Below are positions 17,264 to 26,320 of a DNA stretch of 64,000 nucleotides, piece by piece; the stretch's first letter is position 1; each line of letters begins with the position of its first letter. Position numbers and translations under genes: made by a program. The stretch spans positions 124,001 to 188,000 of the forward strand of contig CAVTFQ010000003.1 of assembly GCA_963734055.1 (NCBI GenBank). The letters run 5' to 3'. Source of the stretch: CAIWHR01 sp963734055. Lineage in GTDB: Bacteria; Pseudomonadota; Gammaproteobacteria; Burkholderiales; Casimicrobiaceae. The notes below the pieces were generated by a model. The model was not told where the DNA came from. It ran no database searches and was given only the letters and a program-made list of their open reading frames with translations.

Positions 17264-18506
17264 ATGCGAATCCTGCACGTTCTCGACCACTCGCTTCCGC
17301 TGCACAGCGGGTACGTGTTCCGGACCATCGCCATCCTGCGCGAGCAGCGTGCGCTTGGCTGGGAGACCCTGCAACTCACGACGCCGCGCCAGAATGTCGG
17401 CGCCGCGAGCAGCGAGATCGTGGACGGCTGGTGCTTCCACCGGACATCCGTCCCGCGGGGCGGGTTGCGGTTGCCGGGTCTCGGCTACCTCCGCGAAATG
17501 GCTGCCACGACCCGACGCATCGACGAGCTCGCCGCGCAATTCCGGCCGGACGTGCTGCACGCGCACTCGCCAGTGCTCAACGTGCTGCCGGCGCTTCGGG
17601 TCGGCCGCAAGCGCGGCCTGCCGGTCGTGTACGAATTGCGGGCGTCGTGGGAGGACGCCGCCGTCGACCACGGCACGATGCGCGAGGGGAGCCTCCGCTA
17701 TCGCCTTTCGCGTGCCCTCGAGACCTTTGCGCTCGGCCGTGCGGATCACGTGACGACGATCTGCGAGGGACTGCGATCCGAAATCGTCGCCCGTGGCATC
17801 CCGGCGAGCCGGGTGACCGTCATTCCCGAACGCGGTCGATCCCTTCGCGTTCACGCCGGGTCGCACGCCCGACGCGGCGCTGCGGGCGCAGCTCGGACTC
17901 GAGGGTGCGACGGTGATCGGCTTTGCCGGCTCGTTCTATGCCTACGAGGGCCTCGACCTGCTGATCGAGGCCGCGGCCCGACTCGCGCCGCGCCATCCGA
18001 GACTGCGAGTGCTGCTGGTCGGAGGAGGGTCGCAGGACGAGGCGCTTCGGCGCCTGGTCACTGCGCGCGGGCTCGACGAACGCGTCGTCTTTGCCGGGCG
18101 CGTCCCGCACGACGACGTGCAGCGCTACTACGACCTCATCGACTTGCTCGTGTACCCGCGCCGCCGCATGCGCCTCACGGAGCTCGTGACACCGCTCAAG
18201 CCGCTGGAGGCGATGGCGCAGGGGCGGATGCTCGTCGCCTCGGACGTCGGGGGGCATCGCGAGCTGATACGTGACGGGGAAACAGGCTTCCTGTTCCCGG
18301 CGGGCGATGTGAACGCGCTGGCGGCGACGATCGAAAAGGTGCTGACCCACACCGGCGACTGGCCACGGCTACAGGCGCAGGCGCGCCGGCACGTCGAGCT
18401 CGAGCGCACCTGGTCACGCTCGGTCGCGCGCTACGTGCAGGTCTACGCGTCGCTGCGCGCGCCGCGGGCCGGCCCGTCCGCAGCGCAGGCGCAGGAGGGG
18501 CACTAG
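17264..18506 (+). CDS. Glycosyltransferase family 4, exosortase A-associated (Daro_2409 family), frameshifted at about 17828
   Basis: The first part reads MRILHVLDHSLPLHSGYVFRTIAILREQRALGW, the typical start of this transferase, and continues to RVTVIP. One extra base in CCCGAACGCG (17825-17834) then shifts the frame. Without it the protein reads VIPNAVDPFAFTPGRTPDAAL and joins IGFAGSFYAYEGLDLLIEAAARL..., with the donor-site motif PLKPLEAMAQGRMLVASDVGGHRELI. The joined length is about 413 residues, right for the family. Either it is a sequencing error or the gene is inactive. The TAG stop is part of the CTAG that begins the next repeat element. Confidence 0.88.
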
Positions 18507-18702
18507 CTGTGAACATTCAAGACGTTTTTCTACCGATGCATGAGTCCTGTGCAGTCGTCATTCCCGCGAACGCGGGAATCCAGCGACTTGGGTCATGGCA
18601 GGCGACAGTCCAACGTCACTGGGTCCCCGCCTCCGCGGGGACGACGGAGAGTGCATGCGACCGGCGCATTCGTCGTGGAAACAACGTGCTGACGATTGAC
18701 AA
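18507..18702 (+). repeat. 196-bp REPIN-like element, copy C (complete)
   Basis: The cleanest single copy, with CTAG at 18503-18506 and 18703-18706, exactly 200 bases apart; the direct repeat can be extended to ACTAGC. The ends TGTGAACATTCAAGACGTT (from 18508) and AACGTGCTGACGATTGACA (to 18701) are imperfect inverted repeats. Inside are two hairpins (ATTCCCGCG-AA-CGCGGGAAT and GTCCCCGCC-TC-CGCGGGGAC), each followed or preceded by a CCAGYGACTT-type segment. The two modules are therefore themselves inverted copies of each other, which is the layout of a REPIN. Confidence 0.88.
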
Positions 18703-18709
18703 CTAGCCC

Positions 18710-20639
18710 GTGTGCGGCATCTACGGCATTCTCGAATCGGGCGGTCGGGCGGCCGACGCCGACTCGATCCGGGCGATGGCGCGGCGCACCGTCCATCGCG
18801 GCCCGGACGACGAAGGCCATTTCGTCGGCGGCCCGCTGGCCATGGGCATGCGGCGGCTTTCCATCATCGACGTCGGCGGCGGCCACCAGCCGCTCACCAA
18901 CGAGGACGAGTCGATCTGGCTCGTCGCGAACGGCGAGATCTACAACTACCGGGAGCTTCGATCCGAGCTGGTCGCGCAGGGCCATTCGTTCCGAACGGGG
19001 TCGGATTGCGAGACGCTGCTGCACCTCTACGAGGCGCACGGCGACGACTTCCTCGAGCGGGTCAACGGAATGTTCGCGTTCGCGCTCTGGGACGGCCGGC
19101 GTTCGCGGCTCGTCCTCGGGCGCGACCGCCTCGGCATCAAGCCGCTCTACGTCCGGCACGAGCCCGGCGGGCGCCTGATCTTCGCGAGCGAAGCCAAGGC
19201 GATCCTGGCGGCTCCCGGCGTGCGCACCGAGCTCGATGCCGGCTGCCTTGCACGCGTATCTCGCGCTGGGATACGTTCCGGCACCGCAGTCGATCTTCCG
19301 CGGGATCGCCAAGATCCCGCCGGCGACGCTGCTGTTTGCCGAAAAGGGCGGGACCTCGGAGCGACGCTACTGGCGCGTCCCGGCGCAGGTCGACGCGGCG
19401 CGCAGCGAATCGCAATGGGTCGATGCGGTGCGCGCGCGCATCGAGGAATCGGTGCGCATGCAGATGGTGAGCGACGTGCCGATCGGCGCGTTCCTGTCGG
19501 GCGGCATCGATTCGAGCGCGGTCGTCGGCTTCATGGCGAAGCACAGCGACCTTCCGGTCAAGACCTATGCGATAGGCTTCGACGGCGGCGCCGCCGAGGC
19601 TTACTACGACGAGCTTCCCTTCGCGCGAAAGATCGCCGACCGATTCGGCACCGAGCATCGCGAGATCATCGTGCGGCCGGACGTGGTCGCCCTGCTGCCC
19701 AGGCTGCTGTGGCACATGGACGAGCCCGTGGCCGATACGGCGTTCGTCACCACGTACCTCGTCTCGGAATTCGCGCGTCGCGATGTGACCGTCATCCTCT
19801 CCGGCGTCGGCGGGGACGAGCTCTTCGGCGGTTACCGCCGGTATCTCGGCGGCCACTACCGCGCCTACCTCGACCGGATGCCGGCCGTGGTGCGCCGGGC
19901 GGCAACTGCGCTTGGCGAACGGTTGCCGAGCGACCGGCATTCGCCGCTCCTCAACGCCATGCGGCTCGCGCGCGGCTTCCTGAACACCGCCGCATTGCCC
20001 TTCGAGGAGCGTTACCGGTCCTACATGGAAGTCTTCGACGATGAGGACGCCGCGGCGCTGCTGCGCGCGCCGCCGGCCGCCGAGTGCAACGCGCTGGCAT
20101 CGGCCTTCGCGAAGGCGGCCGGCACCGACGAGGCGAACCGCATGATGGCGGTGGACGCGGAGACGCAGCTGCCGGACGACCTGCTGCTGCTCACCGATCG
20201 CATGAGCATGGCCGTTTCGCTCGAATGCCGCGTCCCGCTGCTCGATCACGAACTGGTCGAGCTCGCGGCGCGCATTCCGGAGCGGCTGAAGATGCGCGGC
20301 GGCCGGCTGAAGCACGTCATGAAGGCGGCGCTCGCGGACCTTCTGCCGAGGGAGATCCTCGAGCGGCGCAAGCGCGGCTTCGGCGCACCCATGGGCGCAT
20401 GGCTGAAGCAGGGCCTGAAGCCGCTCCTCCACGATGTCCTCTCCCGCAGCGCCGTCGAGCGGCGCGGAATCTTCCGCCATGCCGCCATCGCCACGCTCAT
20501 CGCCGATCACGAAGCGAACCGGATCGACGGCACCGACCGGCTGCTCGCGCTCCTCAATTTCGAAATCTGGGCCAGGATCTATCTCGACGACCGGCCGGCG
20601 GAGGAGGTTGCAGACGAGTTGCGGGTGGCGGCGGCGTGA
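18710..20639 (+). CDS. Second XrtA-associated asparagine synthase-like amidotransferase, frameshifted at about 19242
   Basis: The GTG at 18710 gives MCGIYGILES, so Cys2 is the expected glutaminase nucleophile. The glutaminase domain (MRRLSIIDV, ANGEIYNYRE) runs to TELDA. An extra G at 19241-19242 then shifts the frame; without it the text reads ELDAAALHAYLALGYVPAPQSIF and continues through the synthetase domain (FLSGGIDSSAVVGFMAKHS, LSGVGGDELFGGYRRY) to the TGA at 20637-20639. The joined protein is about 642 residues, a paralogue of the gene at 15.2 kb. There is no ribosome site between the repeat element and the GTG, so initiation may be weak or element-dependent. Confidence 0.9.
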
Positions 20640-21844
20640 AGATCCTCTACGTCTGCCACCGCTTTCCTTTCCCGCCCAAGCGGGGAGGCAAGATCCGGCC
20701 ATTCAACATGATCCGTCACTTTGCGCAGCGCAACGAAGTGACGGTGGCGTCGCTCGTGCGCTCGGACGCGGAGGCGGCCGAGGGTTCGGGGCTTGCCGCC
20801 CATTGCCGCCGCTACGAGATGGGTCGCGTAAGCGAGCCTGTCCAGATGCTGCGCATGGTCGCGCGCCTGCCGACGACGACCCCATCGTCGCTCGGGTACT
20901 TCTATTCCGGTCCGCTCGCGCGGCGCGTCCGGGAATTGCTCGCACGCGAGCCGTTCGACCTCATCTTCGTGCACTGCTCGTCGGTCGCCCAATACGTCGA
21001 GCATGTCCGCGGGACGCCGAAGATCCTCGACTTCGGCGACATGGACTCGCAGAAATGGCTCGAATACGCACGCTACAAGCCGTTTCCGCTGTCGCTCGGC
21101 TATGCGCTGGAGGGACACAAGCTCGAGCGCGAGGAGCGGCGTGTGGCCGGCCGCTTCGACCTCTGCACGGCGACGACGCGCGCGGAGTGGGAGACGCTCG
21201 AGGGGTACGGGACCGGGGTTGCGACCGACTGGTTTCCCAACGGCGTGGACAGCGAATACTTCGCTCCGGCCGACGAGCCCTACGACCGGGACACGATCGT
21301 CTTCGTGGGCCGGATGGATTACTTTCCCAACCAGGAATGCATGTTCGATTTCTGCGCGAACGTCCTGCCGCGTCTTCGCGCGGAGCGGCCCGCGATCAAG
21401 CTCGCGATCGTCGGCGCGGACCCGTCGGCGGCCGTGCTGCGGCTCGGCCAGCTGCCCGGGGTGACGGTGACGGGCTCGGTTCCCGACGTGCGCCCGCATG
21501 CGCGGCGCGCCGCATTGATGGTCGCGCCGCTCAACATCGCGCGGGGAACGCAGAACAAGATCCTCGAAGGCATGGCGATGGGGGTGCCGGTGGTCGCGAG
21601 CCGGACCGCTGCCGGCGGCGTGGACGCCGAGGCCCCCGCGCACCTGCTGGTCGCGTCGACGCCCGACCAGTTCGCCGCCGCTTGCCTCCGAATCATGAAC
21701 GATCCGGCCGAGCGGCAGCGTCTCGCACGGGCCGGGAGGGCCCGCATGCTCTCGCATCACGCGTGGGAGGCGTCGATGCGCCGCCTCGACGGGATTGTCG
21801 AGCGTTGTCTGTCTCGGTCGCAGCGGGGGCGCGCGGCCGCGTGA
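20636..21844 (+). CDS. Glycosyltransferase family 4, PEP-CTERM/EpsH1 system (TIGR03087-like)
   Basis: The GTG at 20636 overlaps the upstream stop as GTGA. A 402-residue protein starting VKILYVCHRFPFPPKRGGKIRPFNMIRHF, the signature opening of this family. The middle has FGDMDSQKWLEYARYKPFPLSLGYALEGHKLEREERRVAGRFD. The donor half carries DTIVFVGRMDYFPN and the sugar-nucleotide site APLNIARGTQNKILEGMAMGVPVVAS. It is a cytoplasmic GT-B transferase acting on the growing repeat unit; donor unknown. Confidence 0.94.
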   Translation: MKILYVCHRFPFPPKRGGKIRPFNMIRHFAQRNEVTVASLVRSDAEAAEGSGLAAHCRRYEMGRVSEPVQMLRMVARLPTTTPSSLGYFYSGPLARRVRELLAREPFDLIFVHCSSVAQYVEHVRGTPKILDFGDMDSQKWLEYARYKPFPLSLGYALEGHKLEREERRVAGRFDLCTATTRAEWETLEGYGTGVATDWFPNGVDSEYFAPADEPYDRDTIVFVGRMDYFPNQECMFDFCANVLPRLRAERPAIKLAIVGADPSAAVLRLGQLPGVTVTGSVPDVRPHARRAALMVAPLNIARGTQNKILEGMAMGVPVVASRTAAGGVDAEAPAHLLVASTPDQFAAACLRIMNDPAERQRLARAGRARMLSHHAWEASMRRLDGIVERCLSRSQRGRAAA

Positions 21845-21866
21845 CCCGCAATCTTTCGGAGGGTTC

Positions 21867-23183
21867 GTGAAAATCAGCATTTTCGGACTGGGCTACGTCG
21901 GCGCCGTATCGCTTGCGTGCCTCGCACGCGACGGGCACCGCGTAATCGGCGTGGACGTGGACCAGGCCAAGCTCGATCTCGTTTCGGCGGGAAAGACGCC
22001 GGTGATCGAGGAAGGGATGGTGGATCTCGTGGCGAGCGCGGCCGCGAGCGGTCGCGTGGCGGTGACCCGCGATGCGCGCGAAGCCGTCATGCAGAGCGAG
22101 ATCTCGCTCATCTGCGTCGGAACGCCGTCGGCACCCAACGGCAGTCAGGACCAGACGGCGATGCTCCGGCTCGCGAAGGACCTCGGGGCGGCGATGCGCG
22201 ACAAGCCGGAGTCGCACGTCTTCGTCTTCCGCTCGACCCTCGTCCCCGGCACCGTCGAGGAGGTGCTCCGCCCGATCGTCGAGCGCGAGTCGGGCAAGAA
22301 GGACGGGGTCGATTTCCACGTCTGCTTCCAGCCGGAGTTCCTGCGCGAGGGCTCTTCGATACGGGACTACGACAAGCCGCCGCTCACCGTCGTCGGCGCG
22401 AATGCCGAAGCCGCCGTCGCGAAGCTGCGCAGTCTCTTTGGGCACCTTCCATGCGAGTTCGTCACCACGTCGGTACGCGCCGCCGAAATGGTCAAGTATT
22501 GCTGCAACAACTTCCACGCGCTGAAGATCACGTTCGCCAACGAGACGGCGCGGCTCTGCGAAGCGATGGGCGTGGATCCCTTCGAGGTGATGGACCTGGT
22601 GTGCAAGGATCGCCAGCTCAACATCTCGCCGGCGTATCTCAAGCCGGGCTTCGCGTTCGGCGGTTCGTGCCTGCCGAAGGAGCTGCGCGCAACGAATTAC
22701 CTCGCCAAGATGCGCGACGTGGAGCTGCCGGTGCACGCCGGCATCATGGCGTCGAACCGCGTCCACATCGATCATGCGATCGCCAAGGTGATGGCGACGG
22801 GGAAGCGCAGGATCGGCATGATCGGGCTCTCGTTCAAGACCGGCACCGACGACCTGCGCGAAAGCCCGCTGGTGCTGCTGGCCGAGCACTTCATCGGCAA
22901 AGGGCTATCGCTCCTGGTCTACGACCCCGAGGTGCACCTGTCCAACCTCCTGGGCGCGAACCGCCGCTTCATCGAGCAGCACGTACCGCACATCGCGCAG
23001 GTGATGCGCCGCGATATCGAGGACGTCATCGCGGAGTCCGATGTTCTGGTCGTGGGGCTGAGCGACGGGAAGGTGTTCGAAGCGCTGAAGCGCCACGTGC
23101 GCTCCGAGCAGGTGATCCTGGATCTCGTGAACGTCCCCGACGGCAAGGCATTGCCCGGACACCACGTCGGGCTGTGCTGGTGA
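21867..23183 (+). CDS. Nucleotide-sugar dehydrogenase, GDP-mannose 6-dehydrogenase (AlgD) type
   Basis: The GTG at 21867 follows the ribosome site GGAGGG. A 438-residue protein with the Rossmann start KISIFGLGYVGAVSLACLARDGH and ICVGTPS. The catalytic segment is AFGGSCLPKELRA, with the active Cys in GGSC. Several features are those of AlgD rather than Ugd: GKKDGVDFHVCFQPEFLREGSSIRDYDKPPLTVVG, LNISPAYLKPGFAFGGSCLPK, GLSFKTGTDDLRESPLV and the LCW end. It would make GDP-mannuronate by two NAD-dependent oxidations. A UDP-glucose substrate cannot be excluded from sequence alone. Confidence 0.88.
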   Translation: MKISIFGLGYVGAVSLACLARDGHRVIGVDVDQAKLDLVSAGKTPVIEEGMVDLVASAAASGRVAVTRDAREAVMQSEISLICVGTPSAPNGSQDQTAMLRLAKDLGAAMRDKPESHVFVFRSTLVPGTVEEVLRPIVERESGKKDGVDFHVCFQPEFLREGSSIRDYDKPPLTVVGANAEAAVAKLRSLFGHLPCEFVTTSVRAAEMVKYCCNNFHALKITFANETARLCEAMGVDPFEVMDLVCKDRQLNISPAYLKPGFAFGGSCLPKELRATNYLAKMRDVELPVHAGIMASNRVHIDHAIAKVMATGKRRIGMIGLSFKTGTDDLRESPLVLLAEHFIGKGLSLLVYDPEVHLSNLLGANRRFIEQHVPHIAQVMRRDIEDVIAESDVLVVGLSDGKVFEALKRHVRSEQVILDLVNVPDGKALPGHHVGLCW

Positions 23184-23186
23184 TCC

Positions 23187-24155
23187 ATGGTCTGGGCGGT
23201 CGTCCTCAATCTCGCAGCGCTCGGCGCGTTGCTCGCCTACGTGGCCTGGCTCGCATACCCGCCGTCCGAGGCGGTGCGGCTGCGCAACGCATTGCTGTTG
23301 CGCCGTGGCGGCGAGGGGGGCTTTTCGTGGACACCGGATGCGGTGCCGCCCGACTTCCGCAGGGAGCGGCTTTCGCCCAGCGCCGACTATGCCGCGATCG
23401 TGCGCTCGCTCGGGGTCGCGAAGATGCCGTTCGACTGGGACAAGGCCCGGACGCTGGCCGCGCACCTGGTCGAGAACGCCGCCGACAAGGGTCCGATCCA
23501 GTCGGACCTGGCCACGACCTACCGCCGGATCCGCGAGGGCCATGGCTATTGCGCCGATTTCGTGAAGGCGTATCTGGGCCTGGCGCACGCCGCCGGGCTG
23601 TTTGCACGCCAATGGGCATTTTCCTTCGACGGGTTCGGCGGACACGGTCACACCTTCGTCGAAGTGTTCGACCGTCAGCGCGGGCGCTGGATCTTCGTCG
23701 ACGTGTTCAACAACTTCCATGCGAAGGACACGTCGAGCGGCGAGATGCTTGCCGCACTCGATTTCCGCGATTTCGCCGCGGGCAACCGCGATGACGTCGC
23801 GATGCAGCCCAATGGCTCGGGGCGCCCCGGTTTCATCTACGAAACCAAGGCGCTCGACTACTATCGGCGGGGCGTTCCCGAGTGGTATATGTGGTGGGGC
23901 AACGCCGTATTCTCGTATTACGCCCATCCGCTCGTGCGGGCAGCCGGGCGGGTTTCGCGCATGCTGGCGCCTTTGGTCGCGCTCGTCGCCGGCGTTCAAC
24001 CGGGAATGCGGATCTATCCCGTGCCCGAAAACCAGGAACAAACCCGACGCCTCTTCGGGCTGCGCCGACGGCTGCACTGGATCGGCGCGGTGCTGTTGCT
24101 GCTCCTCGCTTCCCTGGGTGTGCAGCTCACGCTCGGCAACGCGGCACGGGGATAG
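23187..24155 (+). CDS. Transglutaminase-like membrane-anchored protein
   Basis: A 322-residue protein that starts 3 bases after the dehydrogenase. An N-terminal helix (about 1-24) and a C-terminal one (about 297-317) flank a transglutaminase-like fold. The catalytic triad candidates are Cys122 in GHGYCADF, His155 in GGHGHTFVEVF and Asp172 in WIFVDVFNN, in the order seen in papain-like transglutaminase-core proteins. Proteins of this type appear in EpsH loci, but their role is unknown; cleavage or ligation of an amide is possible. Both ends look membrane-bound, with the fold probably periplasmic. Confidence 0.85.
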   Translation: MVWAVVLNLAALGALLAYVAWLAYPPSEAVRLRNALLLRRGGEGGFSWTPDAVPPDFRRERLSPSADYAAIVRSLGVAKMPFDWDKARTLAAHLVENAADKGPIQSDLATTYRRIREGHGYCADFVKAYLGLAHAAGLFARQWAFSFDGFGGHGHTFVEVFDRQRGRWIFVDVFNNFHAKDTSSGEMLAALDFRDFAAGNRDDVAMQPNGSGRPGFIYETKALDYYRRGVPEWYMWWGNAVFSYYAHPLVRAAGRVSRMLAPLVALVAGVQPGMRIYPVPENQEQTRRLFGLRRRLHWIGAVLLLLLASLGVQLTLGNAARG

Positions 24156-24159
24156 GTCA

Positions 24160-24249
24160 ATGGCGGAAAATGACCTGCGTGCCTCGAACACTTCGCTGCG
24201 CGCCGCGCAGCCTTCCGGTTCGCCCACGGCGATGGGAGGAAAGCGGTGA
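24160..24249 (+). CDS. Possible 29-residue small protein (weak)
   Basis: An ATG at 24160 opens a 29-codon frame (MAENDLRASNTSLRAAQPSG...MGGKR). Its TGA overlaps the GTG start of the deacetylase as GTGA, the same coupling seen at most junctions in this operon. No family is recognised, and base use alone cannot separate it from chance. Its translation could serve only to feed ribosomes into the next gene. Confidence 0.25.
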   Translation: MAENDLRASNTSLRAAQPSGSPTAMGGKR

Positions 24250-25208
24250 GCCTCCGTTGGCTCTTTCACGCGCTGTCGCCCGGTGGCCGCAGAGGACGGC
24301 TCGCCGTGATGATCTACCACCGCGTGCTGGCCGAGCCCGACCCGCTGTTTCCGGGGGAGCCGGACGCGACGCGCTTCGACGCCCAACTCTCGCTGCTGAA
24401 GCGCTGGTTCAACGTCCTGCCCCTGCCCGATGCGATCCGCGGCCTGCGCGAGGGGCGCCTGCCCGCCCGGTCGCTGACCATCACGTTCGACGACGGCTAC
24501 GCCGACAACTGCACCGTGGGCCTGCCCATCCTGCAACGGCACGGGATGCGAGCGGCTTTTTTCATTGCCACCGACTATCTGGATGGCGGCCGGATGTGGA
24601 ACGACACGGTGATCGAGGCCGTGCGGGGTTGCTCGCTGCCAGCCCTCGACTTCACGGATCTCGGACTCGGCCAACATCCGTCCGGCACCGTGGACGAAAA
24701 ATCGCGGGCCATAGGCTCGATCCTGAACCGGCTCAAGTATCTGCCCCAGGACGAGCGCGAGACGAAGGCGGCTTCGCTGGCAAGTCGTTGCGACGCCGCA
24801 TTGCCCGACCGCCTCATGCTCACCAGCGACCAGTTGCGCCAGCTCCACAGGGCGGGGATGACCCTCGGCGCCCACACCGCGAGTCATCCGATCCTCGCGT
24901 GTCTTCCCGACGAGCAGGCGAGGTCCGACATCACCGAGGGCAAGGCGCGGCTGGAACGTGCGATCGGCGAGTCCGTGCGTTTCTTCGCGTATCCCAACGG
25001 AAGACCCGGCCAGGACTACCGCGCAGAGCACGTATTGATGGTTCGCGAGGCGGGCTTCGAGGCCGCGTTCTCCACCGCCATCGGCACGGCGGATGCATCG
25101 TGCGACATCTTTCAGATTCCACGCTTTCGGCCGTGGGGTCGCACCACAATGCGTTACGGGCTGCGCCTTGCGCAAGGCATGGCCCGGCGGCGTTTCGCCA
25201 TCGCATGA
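24246..25208 (+). CDS. Polysaccharide deacetylase (NodB family)
   Basis: A 320-residue protein. The NodB motif LTITFDDGYADN provides the Asp pair. FFIATDYLDGGRMWNDTVIEAVRG follows, and TLGAHTASHPILA contains the H-x3-H metal site. FAYPNGRPGQDYRAEH is the later substrate-groove motif. There is no signal peptide, so it is probably cytoplasmic or acts on a lipid-linked intermediate. It differs from the DUF3473-type deacetylase at 10.4 kb, so the locus has two deacetylases. The start at GTG 24246 gives MSLRWLFHALSPGGRRGRLAVMIYHRV. Its stop overlaps the following ATG. Confidence 0.93.
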   Translation: MSLRWLFHALSPGGRRGRLAVMIYHRVLAEPDPLFPGEPDATRFDAQLSLLKRWFNVLPLPDAIRGLREGRLPARSLTITFDDGYADNCTVGLPILQRHGMRAAFFIATDYLDGGRMWNDTVIEAVRGCSLPALDFTDLGLGQHPSGTVDEKSRAIGSILNRLKYLPQDERETKAASLASRCDAALPDRLMLTSDQLRQLHRAGMTLGAHTASHPILACLPDEQARSDITEGKARLERAIGESVRFFAYPNGRPGQDYRAEHVLMVREAGFEAAFSTAIGTADASCDIFQIPRFRPWGRTTMRYGLRLAQGMARRRFAIA

Positions 25209-26320
25209 ACCCGAGGCCGGAGCCCCGAGCGAAGACCAGGATCGGCCTCGTGGGCCCTCTGCCGCCACCTTCCGGCGGAATGGCCAACCAGACTCGCCAA
25301 CTCGCTCGCCTGCTTGCGGAATCGGGCCTCTCCGTCGAGATCGTACAAACGAACGCTCCGTATCGCCCAACGTGGGTCGAACGTATGCGCGTCATTCGCG
25401 CCGCGTTTCGCCTCGTTCCTTATCTGCTGCAGCTCTGGCGCAGCGCCGCGCGTGTCGATCTGTTTCACGTCATGGCGAACTCCGGCTGGGCCTGGCATCT
25501 CTTCGCCGTGCCGGCGATTTGGGTCGCCCACTTGCGCGGGGTCCCGGTCATCGTGAACTATCGGGGTGGCGAGGCGGAATCGTTCCTTCGACGCGAAGCC
25601 CGATGGATACGGCCGAGCCTCGCGCGCGTGCGTGCGCTCGTCGTGCCATCGGCCTTTCTGGAAGGCGTGTTCGCCAGCCGCGGGATCGCGACGGAGATCG
25701 TCCCCAACATCGTCGATCTCGATCGCTTTTCCCCCGCGCCGCCGAAGCCCGGGCGGACCCACATCGTGGTCACCCGGAACCTGGAAGCGATCTACGACAT
25801 TCCCACTGCGATACGGGCATTCGCGACGATCCGCGGCCGATATCCGGACGCATGCCTGACCATCGCCGGGTCGGGCCCGCTTCGCGACGAGCTGGAGCAG
25901 CTCGCCCAATCGCTGCACGTCGCCGACGCGGTCCGTTTCACCGGCCGGCTGGACAACGAGCAATTGCCGGACCTCTATCGTTCGGCGGATCTGATGCTCA
26001 ATCCGTCGACCGTCGACAACATGCCGATCTCGGTCCTCGAGGCGATGGCGAGCGGCGTACCGATCGTCAGCACCGACGTCGGCGGCGTGCCATTCCTGGT
26101 CGAGGACGGCTCGACGGCGCTATTGGTCCCGCCGCGGAATCCGGAGGCAATGGCGACGGCGACGCTGCGCATCTTCGACGAGCCCATGCTGTGCGAGCGC
26201 CTGCGGGCTGCCGGCATCGAACGGGCCAAGCGCTATGCCTGGCCGCAGGTGCGCGAGCAGCTCTTTGCCGTCTATTCCCGCGCGTTGGGCGTTCGCAGCC
26301 TGGAGCACTGCTCGCCGTGA
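25205..26320 (+). CDS. Glycosyltransferase family 4
   Basis: A 371-residue GT-B transferase. IGLVGPLPPPSGGMANQTRQLARLLAESG is the glycine-rich acceptor-side start. VIVNYRGGEAESFLRREA follows, and the donor site contains TRNLEAIYDIPTAIRAF, GSGPLRDELEQ and PSTVDNMPISVLEAMASGVPIVSTDVGGVPFLV. It is coupled on both sides by 4-base overlaps (ATGA with the deacetylase, GTGA with the CapK-like gene). Donor and acceptor unknown. Confidence 0.93.
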   Translation: MNPRPEPRAKTRIGLVGPLPPPSGGMANQTRQLARLLAESGLSVEIVQTNAPYRPTWVERMRVIRAAFRLVPYLLQLWRSAARVDLFHVMANSGWAWHLFAVPAIWVAHLRGVPVIVNYRGGEAESFLRREARWIRPSLARVRALVVPSAFLEGVFASRGIATEIVPNIVDLDRFSPAPPKPGRTHIVVTRNLEAIYDIPTAIRAFATIRGRYPDACLTIAGSGPLRDELEQLAQSLHVADAVRFTGRLDNEQLPDLYRSADLMLNPSTVDNMPISVLEAMASGVPIVSTDVGGVPFLVEDGSTALLVPPRNPEAMATATLRIFDEPMLCERLRAAGIERAKRYAWPQVREQLFAVYSRALGVRSLEHCSP

